The notes below the pieces were generated by a model. That model was not told the DNA's origin. It did no database searches and was given only the letters and a program-made list of their open reading frames with translations. From the NCBI RefSeq assembly GCF_029227915.1, contig NC_079884.1, positions 6,636,001 through 6,700,000 of the forward strand: a stretch of 64,000 nucleotides of DNA. The letters are read 5' to 3'. Positions 50,301-61,708 of this stretch are shown here, one piece after another. This stretch comes from Hydractinia symbiolongicarpus. Its lineage: Eukaryota > Cnidaria > Hydrozoa > Anthoathecata > Hydractiniidae. Position 1 is the first letter of the stretch. Each line of letters starts with the position of its first letter. The position numbers were made by a program, and so were the translations under genes.

Positions 50301-51769
50301 AATTTAGTTCAATTAAGTCCTACAGTCAATCCTTTCATTGTTAAAACCGTTGCAACCTAGTAATATTAGAAAAATATCGCTAAATACATGTTGGTACGAA
50401 TATGTGACCCAACTGTTGTAACTCAAACGGACCGACACCGTTAGAAAGTCAATGAAATGTAGTTTTTGAAACTATCCCTATTTCTTCAGCGCGCAATAAC
50501 GGATAGGATTGGTCCTACAATAAAGAATGACTTAATTATCTAAATTTTTAAATGAAGCGCTACCACAGAGCCCAGTGTAATCGCTGAGTTCTGGCAATCA
50601 CGTCAAATTAAGAAGAATGTTATTTTTTGGAGTCCAATTGTCGCATTTATCACATTTATCAGGTTACAGTCCAAAATCAGTTCAATTAAGTCCCACGGTC
50701 AATCGTTTTACTGTTAAAAGCGATACAACCTAGTAATAACGGAAAGATATGACGAAATACATGTAGGTAAGAATATGTGCCTCAACCGTTGTAACTCAAA
50801 CGGATTGATACTGTTAGAAAGTCAATGAAATGTAGTTTTTGAAACTGTCGCTATTTCGTAAGCGCGCGATAACGGCTAGGATTGGTCCCACAGTAAAAAA
50901 TGACTTTTTTATCTTAATTTTTAATTGAAGCGCTACCACAGCGCCCAGTGTAATCGCTGAGTTTCGGCAATCATTTCATATTAAGAAGAATGTTATTTCT
51001 TGGAGTCCAATTGTCTCACTTTCACATTTATAAGGTCACAGTCCATAATCAGTTCAATTAAGTCCCACAGTCAATGGTTTCACTGTTAAAAGTCATACAA
51101 CCTAGTAATATCAGAAAAATATCGCTAAATACATGTTGGTACGATTATGTGACCCAACCGTTGTAACTCAAACGGACTGACACCGTTAGAAAATCAATGA
51201 AATGTAGTTTTTGAAACTATCCCTATTTCTTCAGCGCGCGATAACGGATAGGACTGGTCCCACAATAAAAAAATGACTTTTTTATCTAAATTTTTAAATG
51301 AAGCGCTACCACAGCGCCCAGTGTAATCGCTGAGTTCCGGCAATCACGTCAAATTAAGAAGAATGTTATTTCTTGGAGTCCAATTGTCTCCTTTATCACA
51401 TTTATCAGGTGACAGTCCAAAGTTAGTTCAATTAAGTCCCACGGTCAATCGTTTCATAGTTAAAAGCGATGCAACCTAGTAATATTAGAAAAATGTCGCT
51501 AAATACATGTTGGTACGAATATGTGACCCAACCGTTGTAACTCAAACGGACTGACACCGTTACAAAATCAATGAAATGTAGTTTTTGAAACTATCCCCAT
51601 TTCTTCAGCGCGCGATAACGGATAGGATTGGTCCCACAGTAAGAAATGACTTATTTATCTAAATTTTTAAATGAAGCGCTACCACAGCGCCCACTGTAAA
51701 CGTTGAGTTTCGGCTATCATTTCATATCAAGAAGAATGTTATTTCTGGGAGTCCAATTGCCTCACTTTC

Positions 51770-51815
51770 ACATTTATAATGTCACAGTCCATAATCTTTT
51801 TGAAACTGTCTCTAT
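51770..51815 (+). other. Deletion junction in satellite (157 bp lost)
   Basis: CACAGTCCATAATC runs directly into TTTTTGAAACTGTCTC. The CAGTTCAATTAAG tail, the landmark and the first 140 or so bases of the next monomer are absent. Landmark spacing 51442-52030 is 588 bp instead of about 745. Comparison with the sister copy at 48.4-48.6 kb gives the same 157-bp loss. Confidence 0.82.
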
Positions 51816-54800
51816 TCCTTCAGCGCAGGATAACGGCTAGGATTGGTCCCACAGTAAGAAATGACTTATTTATCTAAATTTTTAAATGAAGAACTACCAC
51901 AGCGCCAAGTGTGATCGCTGATTTCCGGCAATCACTTCAAATTAAGAAGAATGTTTTTTCTTGGAGTCCATTTGTGTCATTTATCACATTGATCAGGTCA
52001 CGGTCCAAATTTAGTTCAATTAAGTCCCACAGTCAATCGTTTCACTGTTAAAAGCCATACAACCTAGTAATATCAGAAAAATATCGCTAAATACATGTTG
52101 GTACGAATATGTGCCTCAACCGTTGTAACTCAAACGAATTGATGCTGTTAGCAAGTCAATGAAATGTACTTTTTGAAACTGTCGCTATTTCGTAAGCGCG
52201 CGATAACGGCTAGGATTGGTCCCACAGCAAAAAATGACTTAATTATCTAAATTTTTAAATGAAGGGCTACCACAGAGCCCAGTGTAATCGCTGAGTTCTG
52301 GCAATCACGTCAAATTAAGAAGAATGTTATTTTTTGGCGTCCAATTGTCGCATTTATCACATTTATCAGGTCACAGTCCAAAATCAGTTCAATTAAGTCC
52401 CACGGTCAATCGTTTTAATGTTAAAAGCGATACAACCTAGTAATAACAGAAAGATATCACGAAATACATGTAGGTAAGAATATGTGCCTCAACCGTTGTA
52501 ACTCAAACGGATTGATACTGTTAGAAAGTCAATGAAATGTAGTTTTTGAAACTGTCGCTATTTCGTAAGCGCGCGATAACGGCTAGGATTGGTCCCACAG
52601 TAAAAAATGACTTTTTTATCTTAATTTTTAATTGAAGCGCTACCACAGCGCCCTGTGTAATCGCTGAGTTTCGGCAATCATTTCATATTAAGAAGAATGT
52701 TATTTCTTGGAGTCCAATTGTCTCACTTTCCCATTTATAAGGTCACAGTCCATAATCAGTTCAATTAAGTCCCACAGTCAATGGTTTCACTGTTAAAAGC
52801 CTTACAACCTAGTAATATCAGAAAAAGTATCGCTAAATACATGTTGGTACGATTATGTGACCCAACCGTTGTAACTCAAACGGATTGGCACCGTTAGAAA
52901 GTCAATGAAATGTAGTTTTGAAACTGTCGCTATTTTTTCAGCGCGCGATAAGGGGTAGGATTGATCCCACAGTAAAGAACGACTTATTTATCTAATTTTT
53001 TAAATGAAGCGCTACCACAGCGCCCAGTGAAATCGCTGAGTTCCGGCAATCATGTCAAATTAAGAAGAATTTTTTTTTTGAGTCCATTTGTGTCATTTAT
53101 CACAATGATCAGGTCACGGTCCAAATTTAGTTCAATTAAGTCCTACAGTCAATCCTTTCATTGTTAAAACCGTTGCAACCTAGTAATATTAGAAAAATAT
53201 CGCTAAATACATGTTGGTACGAATATGTGACCCAACTGTTGTAACTCAAACGGACCGACACCGTTAGAAAGTCAATGAAATGTAGTTTTTGAAACTATCC
53301 CTATTTCTTCAGCGCGCAATAACGGATAGTATTGGTCCTACATTAAAGAATGACTTAATTATCTAAATTTTTAAATGAAGCGCTACCACAGAGCCCAGTG
53401 TAATCGCTGAGTTCTGGCAATCACGTCAAATTAAGAAGAATGTTATTTTTTGGAGTCCAATTGTCGCATTTATCACATTTATCAGGTTACAGTCCAAAAT
53501 CAGTTCAATTAAGTCCCACGGTCAATCGTTTTACTGTTAAAAGCGATACAACCTAGTAATAACGGAAAGATATCACGAAATACATGTAGGTAAGAATATG
53601 TGACCCAACCGTTGTAACTCAAACGGATTGATACTGTTAGAAAGTCAATGAAATGTAGTTTTTGAAACTGTCGCTATTTCGTAAGCGCGCGATAACGGCT
53701 ACTATTGGTCCCACAGTAAAAAATGACTTTTTTATCTTAATTTTTAATTGAAGCGCTACCACAGCGCCCAGTGTAATCGCTGAGTTTCGGCAATCATTTC
53801 ATATTAAGAAGAATGTTATTTCTTGGAGTCCAATTGTCTCACTTTCACATTTATAAGGTCACAGTCCATAATCAGTTCAATTAAGTCCCACAGTCAATGG
53901 TTTCACTGTTAAAAGTCATACAACCTAGTAATATCAGAAAAAGTATCGCTAAATACATGTTGGTACGTATATGTGACCCAACTGTTGTAACTCAAACGGA
54001 TTGGCACCGTTAGAGAGTCAATGAAATGTAGTTTTAAAACTGTCGCTATTTTTTCAGCGCGCGATAAGGGGTAGGATTGGTCCCACAGTAAAGAACGACT
54101 TATTTATCTAATTTTTTAAATGAAGCGCTACCACAGCGCCCAGTGAAATCGCTGAGTTCCGGCAATCATGTCAAATTAAGAAGAATGTTTTTTCTTGGAG
54201 TCCATTTGTGTCATTTACCACATTGATCAGTTCACGGTCCAAAATTTAGTTCAATTAAGTCCCACAGTCAATCATTTCACTGTTAAAAGCGATGCAAACT
54301 AGTAATATCAGATAAATATCGCTAAATACATGTTGGTACGAATATGTGCCTCAACCGTTGTAACTTAAACGGATTGATGTTGTTAGCAAGTCAATGAAAT
54401 GTACTTTTTGAAACTGTCTCTATTTCTTCAGCGCGGGATAACGGCTAGGATTGGTCCCACAGTAAGAAATGACTTATTTATCTAAATTTTTAAATGAAGC
54501 GCTACCTCAGCGCCCAGTGTAATCACTGATTTCCGGCAATCACGTCAAATTAGGAAGAATGTTTTTTCTTGGAGTCCAATTGTCTCATTTATCACATTTA
54601 TCAGGGCACAATCCAAAGGTAGTTCAATTAAGTCCCACAGTCAATGGTTTCACTGTTAAAAGTCATACAACCTAGTAATATCAGAAAAAGTATCGCTAAA
54701 TACATGTTGGTACGTATATGTGACCGAACTGTTGTAACTCAAACGGATTGGCACCGTTAGAGAGTCAATGAAATGTAGTTTTAAAACTGTCGCTATTTTT

Positions 54801-56781
54801 TCAGCGCGCGATAAGGGGTAGGATTGGTCCCACAGTAAAAAATGACTTTTTTATCTTAATTTTTAATTGAAGCGCTACCACAGCGCCCAGTGTAATCGCT
54901 CGGCAATCATTTCATATTAAGAAGAATATTATTTCTTGGAGTCCAATTGTCTCACTTTCACATTTATAAGGTCACAGTCCATAATCAGTTCAATTAAGTC
55001 CCACAGTCAATGGTTTCACTGTTAAAAGCCTTACAACCTAGTAATATCAGAAAAAGTATCGCTAAATACATGTTGGTACGAATATGTGACCCAACAGTTG
55101 TAACTCAAACGGATTGGCACCGTTAGAAAGTCAATGAAATGTAGTTTTGAAACTGTCGCTATTTTTTCAGCGCGCGATAAGGGGTAGGATTGGTCCCACA
55201 GTAAAGAACGACTTATTTATCTAATTTTTTAAATGAAGCGCTACCACAGCGCCCAGTGAAATCGCTGAGTTCCGGCAATCATGTCAAATTAAGAAGAATT
55301 TTTTTTTTGGAGTCCATTTGTGTCATTTATCACAATGATCAGGTCACGGTCCAAATTTAGTTCAATTAAGTCCTACAGTCAATCCTTTCATTGTTAAAAC
55401 CGTTGCAACCTAGTAATATTAGAAAAATATCGCTAAATACATGTTGGTACGAATATGTGACCCAACTGTTGTAACTCAAACGGACCGACACCGTTAGAAA
55501 GTCAATGAAATGTAGTTTTTGAAACTATCCCTATTTCTTCAGCGCGCGATAACGGATAGGATTGGTCCTACATTAAAGAATGACTTAATTATCTAAATTT
55601 TTAAATGAAGCGCTACCACAGAGCCCAGTGTAATCGCTGAGTTCTGGCAATCACGTCAAATTAAGAAGAATGTTATTTTTTGGAGTCCAATTGTCGCATT
55701 TATCACATTTATCAGGTCACAGTCCAAAATCAGTTCAATTAAGTCCCACGGTCAATCGTTTTACTGTTGAAAGCGATACAACCTAGTAATAACGGAAAGA
55801 TATCACGAAATACATGTAGGTAAGAATATGTGCCTCAACCGTTGTAACTCAAACGGATTGATACTGTTAGAAAGTCAATGAAATGTAGTTTTTGAAACTG
55901 TCGCTATTTCGTAAGCGCGCGATAACGGCTAGGATTGGTCCCACAGTAAAGAACAACTTATTTATCTAATTTTTTAAATGAAGCGCTACCACAGCGCCCA
56001 GTGAAATCGCTGAGTTCCGGCAATCATGTCAAATTAAGAAGAATGTTTTTTCTTGGAGTCCATTTGTGTCATTTACCACATTGATCAGGTCACGGTCCAA
56101 AATTTAGTTCAATTAAGTCCCACAGTCAATCATTTCACTGTTAAAAGCGATGCAAACTAGTAATATCAGATAAATATCGCTAAATACATGTTGGTACGAA
56201 TATGTGACCCAACCGTTGTAACTCAAACGGATTGATACTGTTAGCAAGTCAATGAAATGTACTTTTTGAAACTGTCTCTATTTCTTCAGCGCGGGATAAC
56301 GGCTAGGATTGGTCCCACAGTAAGAAATGACTTATTTATCTAAATTTTTAAATGAAGCGCTACTACAGCGCCCAGTGTAATTGCTGAGTTCCGGCAATCA
56401 TGTCAAATTAAGAAGAATGTTTTTTCTTGGAGTCCATTTGTTTGATTTATCACATTGATCAGGTCACGGTCCAAATTTAGTTCAATTAAGTCCCACAGTC
56501 AATGGTTTCACTGTTAAAAGCCATACAACCTAGTAATATCAGAAAAAGTATCGCTAAATACATGTTGGTACGAATATGTGACCCAACCGTTGAAACTCAA
56601 ACGGACTGACACCGTTAAAAAGTCAATGAAATGTAGTTTTCGAAACTGTCGCTATTTCTTCAGCGCGCGATAGCGACTAGGATTGGTCCTACAGTCAAAA
56701 ATAACTTTTTTATCTTAATTTTTAATTAAAGTGCTACCACAGCGCCCAGTGTAATCACTGAGTTTCGGCAATCATTTCATA

Positions 56782-56785
56782 TTAA
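56782..56785. repeat. Left target-site duplication TTAA
   Basis: The satellite string CATATTAAGAAG, uninterrupted in other copies, is split here. CATATTAA lies left of the insert and TTAAGAAG right of it, so TTAA is present on both sides. Confidence 0.93.
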
Positions 56786-56802
56786 CCCTATTCGGTCCGG
56801 GG
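56786..56802 (+). repeat. Left terminal inverted repeat (17 bp)
   Basis: CCCTATTCGGTCCGGGG is the perfect reverse complement of 57512-57528. It is followed by a T run here but by more G/C in the mirror position of the right end, so the perfect match stops after 17 bp. Confidence 0.93.
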
Positions 56803-56823
56803 TTTTTCGAACATACTATGACC

Positions 56824-56848
56824 GGGGGGGCGGATTCCGCCCCCCCCC
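56824..56848. repeat. Left subterminal G/C-tract hairpin
   Basis: Seven G followed by CGG, ATT, CCG and a nine-C run form a 10-bp stem with a 3-nt loop. The same hairpin, in inverted orientation, lies next to the right terminal repeat, so it belongs to the element's symmetric end structure. Both arms are homopolymer-rich and may adopt non-B structures. Confidence 0.85.
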
Positions 56849-56963
56849 TCAATAACTTTTCATAGGGTTGTTCAAATTGAATCAAACTAGGCACACTTAT
56901 AGTACGTCATAAAAGGAACAAAATGGCGCAAAAAAAAATTTGCTTGCGTCAGCACATTCTCTG

Positions 56964-56971
56964 TGACGTCA
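56964..56971. other. TGACGTCA palindrome in the MITE
   Basis: An exact 8-bp palindrome identical to the full cAMP-response-element core recognised by bZIP proteins. It is a single occurrence in non-coding transposon DNA, so a role is not supported beyond the match. An octamer match by chance in 743 bp is unlikely but not remarkable. Confidence 0.3.
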
Positions 56972-57072
56972 TCAAAAGCTTCAAAATTGTTAAAAATGCC
57001 ACTATCTGCTTAAAATATAATTACTTTTGTTCTAGAGCGAATTTTTACATTCTGTTTGAAGTTTCTGAAAGC

Positions 57073-57080
57073 TATATAAA
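57073..57080 (+). promoter_or_regulatory. TATA-like string TATATAAA in the MITE
   Basis: TATATAAA matches a TATA box, but no downstream reading frame or transcript feature is visible and the surroundings are AT-rich. It is recorded as a weak candidate only. Confidence 0.12.
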
Positions 57081-57139
57081 AGTTATTTAACATATCTTCC
57101 GGTTTTTACATGGATCGGATGAAAAATTGCCAAAAATTG

Positions 57140-57170
57140 CCCGAAAATCCGTTTTTTTCCGATTTTCGGG
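57140..57170. repeat. Central stem-loop of the MITE
   Basis: CCCGAAAATC at 57140-57149 pairs with GATTTTCGGG at 57161-57170, a perfect 10-bp stem with an 11-nt T-rich loop. Related fragments follow just after (AAAATCGGGAAATCGG), so the middle of the element is locally self-similar. This could be a remnant of a nested inverted repeat or a structural feature of the element. Confidence 0.75.
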
Positions 57171-57488
57171 TAAACTCCGACAAAATCGGGAAATCGGATT
57201 AGTCACGTGTTCAAATTATTCAAAATGATTCTTCTTGATGAAACAAAGTTGTGTTGCAAGTTTCAAGTTCTAAGGATAATCCTAACAGGAGTTATTATAT
57301 TTTCCCGATTATAAGGATTTCATAGAGATTTTTAGGGGTAGTTTCGAGTAATGGCCAATATCAAAGCTTCTAAAAGGTATGGGACCTAAAAAATTAGCAT
57401 TCAAGTGTCTAATAGATAAATGTTGAAACTCAGTAAGTATCATAGCCATATAACAAAGCAATCAGGAGTTATTAAAAAAAAACCGTCA

Positions 57489-57515
57489 GGGGGGGGCGGA
57501 ATCCGCCCCCCCCCC
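57489..57515. repeat. Right subterminal G/C-tract hairpin
   Basis: Eight G, CGG, AAT, CCG and a ten-C run form an 11-bp stem and abut the right terminal repeat. In reverse complement it reproduces the left hairpin, but without the roughly 21 bp that separate hairpin and terminal repeat on the left. Confidence 0.85.
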
Positions 57516-57528
57516 GGACCGAATAGGG
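57512..57528 (-). repeat. Right terminal inverted repeat (17 bp)
   Basis: CCCCGGACCGAATAGGG is the exact reverse complement of the left end and stops precisely at the TTAA duplication. Confidence 0.93.
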
Positions 57529-57532
57529 TTAA
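57529..57532. repeat. Right target-site duplication TTAA
   Basis: The second copy of TTAA; the satellite resumes in it as TTAAGAAGAATGTTATTTC. Confidence 0.93.
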
Positions 57533-60222
57533 GAAGAATGTTATTTCTTGGAGTCCAATTGTCTCACTTTCACATTTATAAGGTCACAGTCCATAATCAG
57601 TTCAATTAAGTCCCACAGTCAATGGTTTCACTGTTAAAAGCGATACAACCTAGTAATAACGGAAAGATATCACGAAATACATGTTGGTAAGAACTTGTGC
57701 CTCAACCGTTGTAACTCAAACGGATTGATACTGTTAGAAAGTCAATGAAATGTAGTTTTTGAAACTGTCGTTATTTTTTCTGCACGCGATAACGGATAGG
57801 ATTGGTCCCACAGTAAAGAACGACTTATTTATCTAAATTTTTAAATGAAGCGGTACCACAGCGCCCAGTGTAATCGCTGATATCCCGAAATCGCGTCAAA
57901 TTAAGAAGAATGTTTTTTCTTGGGGTCCCATTTTCTCATTTATCACATTTATCACGTCACAGTCGAAAGTTAGTTCAATTAAGTCCCACAGTCAATTGTT
58001 TCATTGTTAAAAGCGATGCATCGTAGTAATCTCCGAAAATTATCGCTAAATACATGTTGGTACCAATACGTGACCCAACCGTTGTAATTCAAACGGACTG
58101 AAACCGTTAGAAAGTCAATGAAATGTAGTTTTTGTAACTGTCGGTATTTCTTCAGCGCGCGATAAGGGCTAAGATTGATCCCACATTAAAGAATGACTTA
58201 ATTATCTAAATTTTTAAATGAAGCGCTACCACAGAGCCCAGTGTAATCGCTGAGTTCCGGCAATCACGTAAAATTAAGAAGAATGTTATTTTTTGGAGTC
58301 CAATTGTCGCATTTATCACATTTATCAGGTCACAGTCCAAAATCAGTTCAATTAAGTCCCACGGTCAATCGTTTCACTGTTAAAAGCGATACAACCTAGT
58401 AATAACGGAAAGATATCACGAAATACATGTTGGTAAGAACTTGTGCCTCAACCGTTGTAACTCAAACGGATTGATACTGTTAGAAAGTCAATGAAATGTA
58501 GTTTTTGAAACTGTCGCTATTTCGTAAGCGCGCGATAACGGCTAGGATTGGTCCCACAGTAAAAAATGACTTTTTTATCTTAATTTTTAATTGAAGCGCT
58601 ACCACAGCGCCCAGTGTAATCGCTGAGTTTCGGCAATCATTTCATATTAAGAAGAATGTTATTTCTTGGAGTCCAATTGTCTCACTTTCACATTTATAAG
58701 GTCACAGTCCAAAATCAGTTCAATTAAGTCCCACAGTCAATGGTTTCACTGTTAAAAGCCATACAACCTAGTAATATCAGAAAAAGTATCGCTAAATACA
58801 TGTTGGTACGAATATGTGACCCAACCGTTGTAACTCAAACGGATTGGCCCTGTTAGAAAGTCAATGAAATGTAGTTTTGAAACTGTCGCTATTTTTTCAG
58901 CGCGCGATAAGGGGTAGGATTGGTCCCACAGTGAAGAACGACTTATTTATCTAATTTTTTAAATGAAGCGCTACCACAGCGCCCAGTGTAATCGCTGAGT
59001 TCCGGCAATCATGTCAAATTAAGAAGAATGTTTTTTCTTGGAGTCCATTTGTGTCATTTATCACATTGATCAGGTCACGGTCCAAATTTAGTTCAATTAA
59101 GTCCCACAGTCAATCGTTTCATTGTTAAAAGCGATGCAACATAGTAATATTAGAAAAATATCGCTAAATACATGTTGGTACGAATATGTGACCCAACCGT
59201 TGTAACTGAAACGGATTGGCACCGTTAGAAAGTCAATGAAATGTAGTTTTTGAAACTGTCGCTATTTTTTCAGCGCGCGATAACGGGTAGGATTGGTCCC
59301 ACAGTAAAGAACGACTTATTTATCTAATTTTTTAAATGAAGCGCTACTACAGCGCCCAGTGTAATCGCTGAGTTTCGGCAATCATGTCAAATTAAGAAGA
59401 ATGTTTTTTCTTGGAGTCCATTTGTGTCATTTATCACATTGATCAGGTCACGGTCCAAATTTAGTTCAATTAAGTCCTACAGTCAATCGTTTCACTGTTA
59501 AAAGCGATGCAAACTAGTAATATCAGATAAATAGCGCTAAATACATGTTGGTACGAATATGTGACCCAACCGTTGAAGATCGAACGGATTGACACCGTTA
59601 GAAAGTCAATGAAGTGTAGTTTTTGAAACTATCGCTATTTTTTCAGCGCGCGATAACGGATAGGATTGGTCCCACAGCAAAAAACGACATATTTATCTAA
59701 TTTTTTAAATGAAGCGCTACCACAGCGCCCAGTGTAATCGCTGATTTCCGGCAATCATGTCAAATTAAGAAGAATTTTTTTTTTGGAGTCCATTTGTGTC
59801 AATTATGACATTGATCAGGTCACGGTCCAAATTTAGTTCAATTAAGTCCCACACTCAATCGTTTCACTGTTAAAAGCGATGCAAACTAGTAATATCAGAT
59901 AAATATCGCTAAATATATGTTCGTACGAATATGTGACCCAACCGTTGTAGCTCAAACGGATTGACACCGCTAGAAAGTCAATGAAATGTAGTTTTTGAAA
60001 CTATCACTATTTTTTCAGCGCGCGATAACGGATAGGATTGGACCCACGGCAAAAAACGACTTATTTATCTAATTTTTAAATAAAGCGCTACCACAGTGCC
60101 CAGTGTAGTCGCTGATTTCCGGCAATCATGTCAAATTAAGAAGAATTTTTTTTTTGGAGTCCATTTGTGTCCATTATGACATTGATCAGGTCACGGTCCA
60201 AATTTAGTTCAATTAAGTCCCA

Positions 60223-61708
60223 CACTCAATCGTTTCACTGTTAAAAGCGATGCAAACTAGTAATATCAGATAAATATCGCTAAATATATGTTCGTACGAA
60301 TATGTTACCCAACCGTTGTAACTCAAACGGATTGACACCGTTAAAAAGTCATTGAAATGTACTTTTCGAAACTGTCGCTATTTCTTCAGCGCGCGATAAC
60401 GGCTAGGATTGGTCCCACAGTCAAAAATGACTTTTTTATCTTAATTTTTAATTAAAGTGCTACCACAGCGCCCAGTGTAATCGCTGAGTTTCGGCAATCA
60501 TTTCATATTAAGAAGAATGTTATTTCTCGGAGTCCAATTGTCTCACTTTCACATTTATAAGGTCACAGTGCATAATCAGTTCAATTAAGTCCCACAGTCA
60601 ATAGTTTCACTGTTAAAAGCCATACAACCTAGTAATATCAGAAAAATATCGCTAAATACATGTTCGTACGAATATGTGACCCAACCGTTGTAACTCAAAC
60701 GGATTGACACCGTTAGAAAGTCAATGAAATGTAGTTTTTGAAACTGTCGCTATTTCTTCAACGCACGTAACGGCTAGGATTAGTCCCACAGTCAAAAATG
60801 ACTTATTTATCCAATTTTTTAAGTGAAGCGCTACCACAGCTCCCAGTGTAATCGCTGATTTCCGGCAATCATGTCACATTAAGAAGAATTTTTTTTTTTG
60901 AGTCCATTTGTGTCCATTATGACATTGATCAGGTCACGGTCCAAATTTAGTTCAATTAAGTCCCACACTCAATCGTTTCACTGTTAAAAGCGATGCAAAC
61001 TAGTAATATCAGATAAATATCGCTAAATATATGTTCGTACGAATATGTTACCCAACCGTTGTAACTCAAACGGATTGACACCGTTAAAAAGTCATTGAAA
61101 TGTACTTTTCGAAACTGTCGCTATTTCTTCAGCGCGCGATAACGGCTAGGATTGGTCCCACAGTCAAAAATGACTTTTTTATCTTAATTTTTAATTAAAG
61201 TGCTACCACAGCGCCCAGTGTAATCGCTGAGTTTCGGCAATCATTTCATATTAAGAAGAATGTTATTTCTCGGAGTCCAATTGTCTCACTTTCACATTTA
61301 TAAGGTCACAGTGCATAATCAGTTCAATTAAGTCCCACAGTCAATAGTTTCACTGTTAAAAGCCATACAACCTAGTAATATCAGAAAAATATCGCTAAAT
61401 ACATGTTCGTACGAATATGTGATCCAACCGTTGTAACTCAAACGGATTGACACCGTTAGAAAGTCAATGAAATGTAGTTTTTGAAACTGTCGCTATTTCT
61501 TCAACGCACGTAACGGCTAGGATTAGTCTCACAGTCAAAAATGACTTATTTATCCAATTTTTTAAGTGAAGCGCTACCACAGCTCCCAGTGTAATCGCTG
61601 ATTTCCGGCAATCATGTCACATTAAGAAGAATTTTTTTTTTTGAGTCCATTTGTGTCATTTATGACATTGATCAGATCACGGTCCAAATTTAGTTCAATT
61701 AAGTCCCA
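60223..61708 (+). repeat. Two A-B dimers, period 743 bp
   Basis: Units start at 60223 (A), 60595 (B), 60966 (A) and 61338 (B), and the next landmark is at 61709. All shifts are 743 bp. Private markers include TAAATATATGTTCGTACG at 60281 and 61024, CAATAGTTTCACTG, TTCAACGCACGTAACGG and AGTGCATAATCAG. The two dimers differ at very few positions, so this duplication is recent. The ancestral flank, with TGTGTCCATTATGAC, lies just upstream of both. Confidence 0.88.

Larger units (their letters stand above)
1..56785 (+). repeat. 373-bp tandem satellite array, left part
   Basis: Head-to-tail copies of one AT-rich monomer of about 373 bp, all in one orientation, about 152 copies in this part. The landmark CAGTCAAT (with minor variants) falls at 223, 598, 971, 1344, 1716, 2089, 2463, 2836 and so on, with spacings of 372-375 bp. 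Every monomer carries the same ordered motifs: CAGTCAAT, GCAACCTAGTAAT, TACATGTTGGTACGAATATG, AACGGCTAGGATTGGTCCCA, AAGCGCTACCACAGCGCCC, TTAAGAAGAATGTTATTTC and a TCAATTAAGTCCCA tail. Copies differ by scattered substitutions and small indels, and linked variants define types A-G. Because 373 is not a multiple of three, no reading frame persists from one copy to the next. No gene, RNA gene or promoter could be supported in this stretch. The family is not one I recognise by name. Confidence 0.97.
47343..56785 (+). repeat. Large HOR region, nine-monomer unit (3352 bp) with shortened copies
   Basis: F units at 47343, 47716 and 48090 are followed by B, G, A, C, B, G, C and B-type units. ATGTCGC at 48141 recurs at 51493, a shift of 3352 bp or nine monomers. 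The private CAAGTGTGAT lies at 48711 and 51906 (shift 3195 bp), so the second copy lost 157 bp. GGGCTACCACAGAGCCC lies at 49441 and 52264 (shift 2823 bp), a further one-monomer loss. The G-unit string AACCGTTGCAACC lies near 48861, 50349, 53172 and 55402. The last step, 2230 bp, marks a third, six-monomer copy. Confidence 0.85.
56786..57528. mobile_element. Non-autonomous piggyBac-type MITE, 743 bp
   Basis: This is the only non-satellite DNA in the window. It is bounded by a TTAA duplication and by 17-bp perfect terminal inverted repeats (CCCTATTCGGTCCGGGG at 56786-56802; reverse complement at 57512-57528). The host monomer measures 1120 bp between landmarks (56496 to 57616); subtracting the element plus one TTAA leaves 373 bp, so the insertion was clean. 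TTAA targets and ends starting CCC are hallmarks of the piggyBac superfamily. No open frame of useful length and no transposase similarity are visible, so mobilisation would need an enzyme supplied from elsewhere. The interior is AT-rich with G/C-tract hairpins near both ends and a central stem-loop. Family assignment rests on ends and target only; the exact repeat family is unknown to me. Orientation cannot be set. Confidence 0.88.

Noticed and set aside
57357-57410. Short coding remnant of a transposase in the MITE
   Set aside because: Only a few codons follow ATGGCC before stops in a non-coding, AT-rich context; no DDE-type motif or conserved segment is visible.
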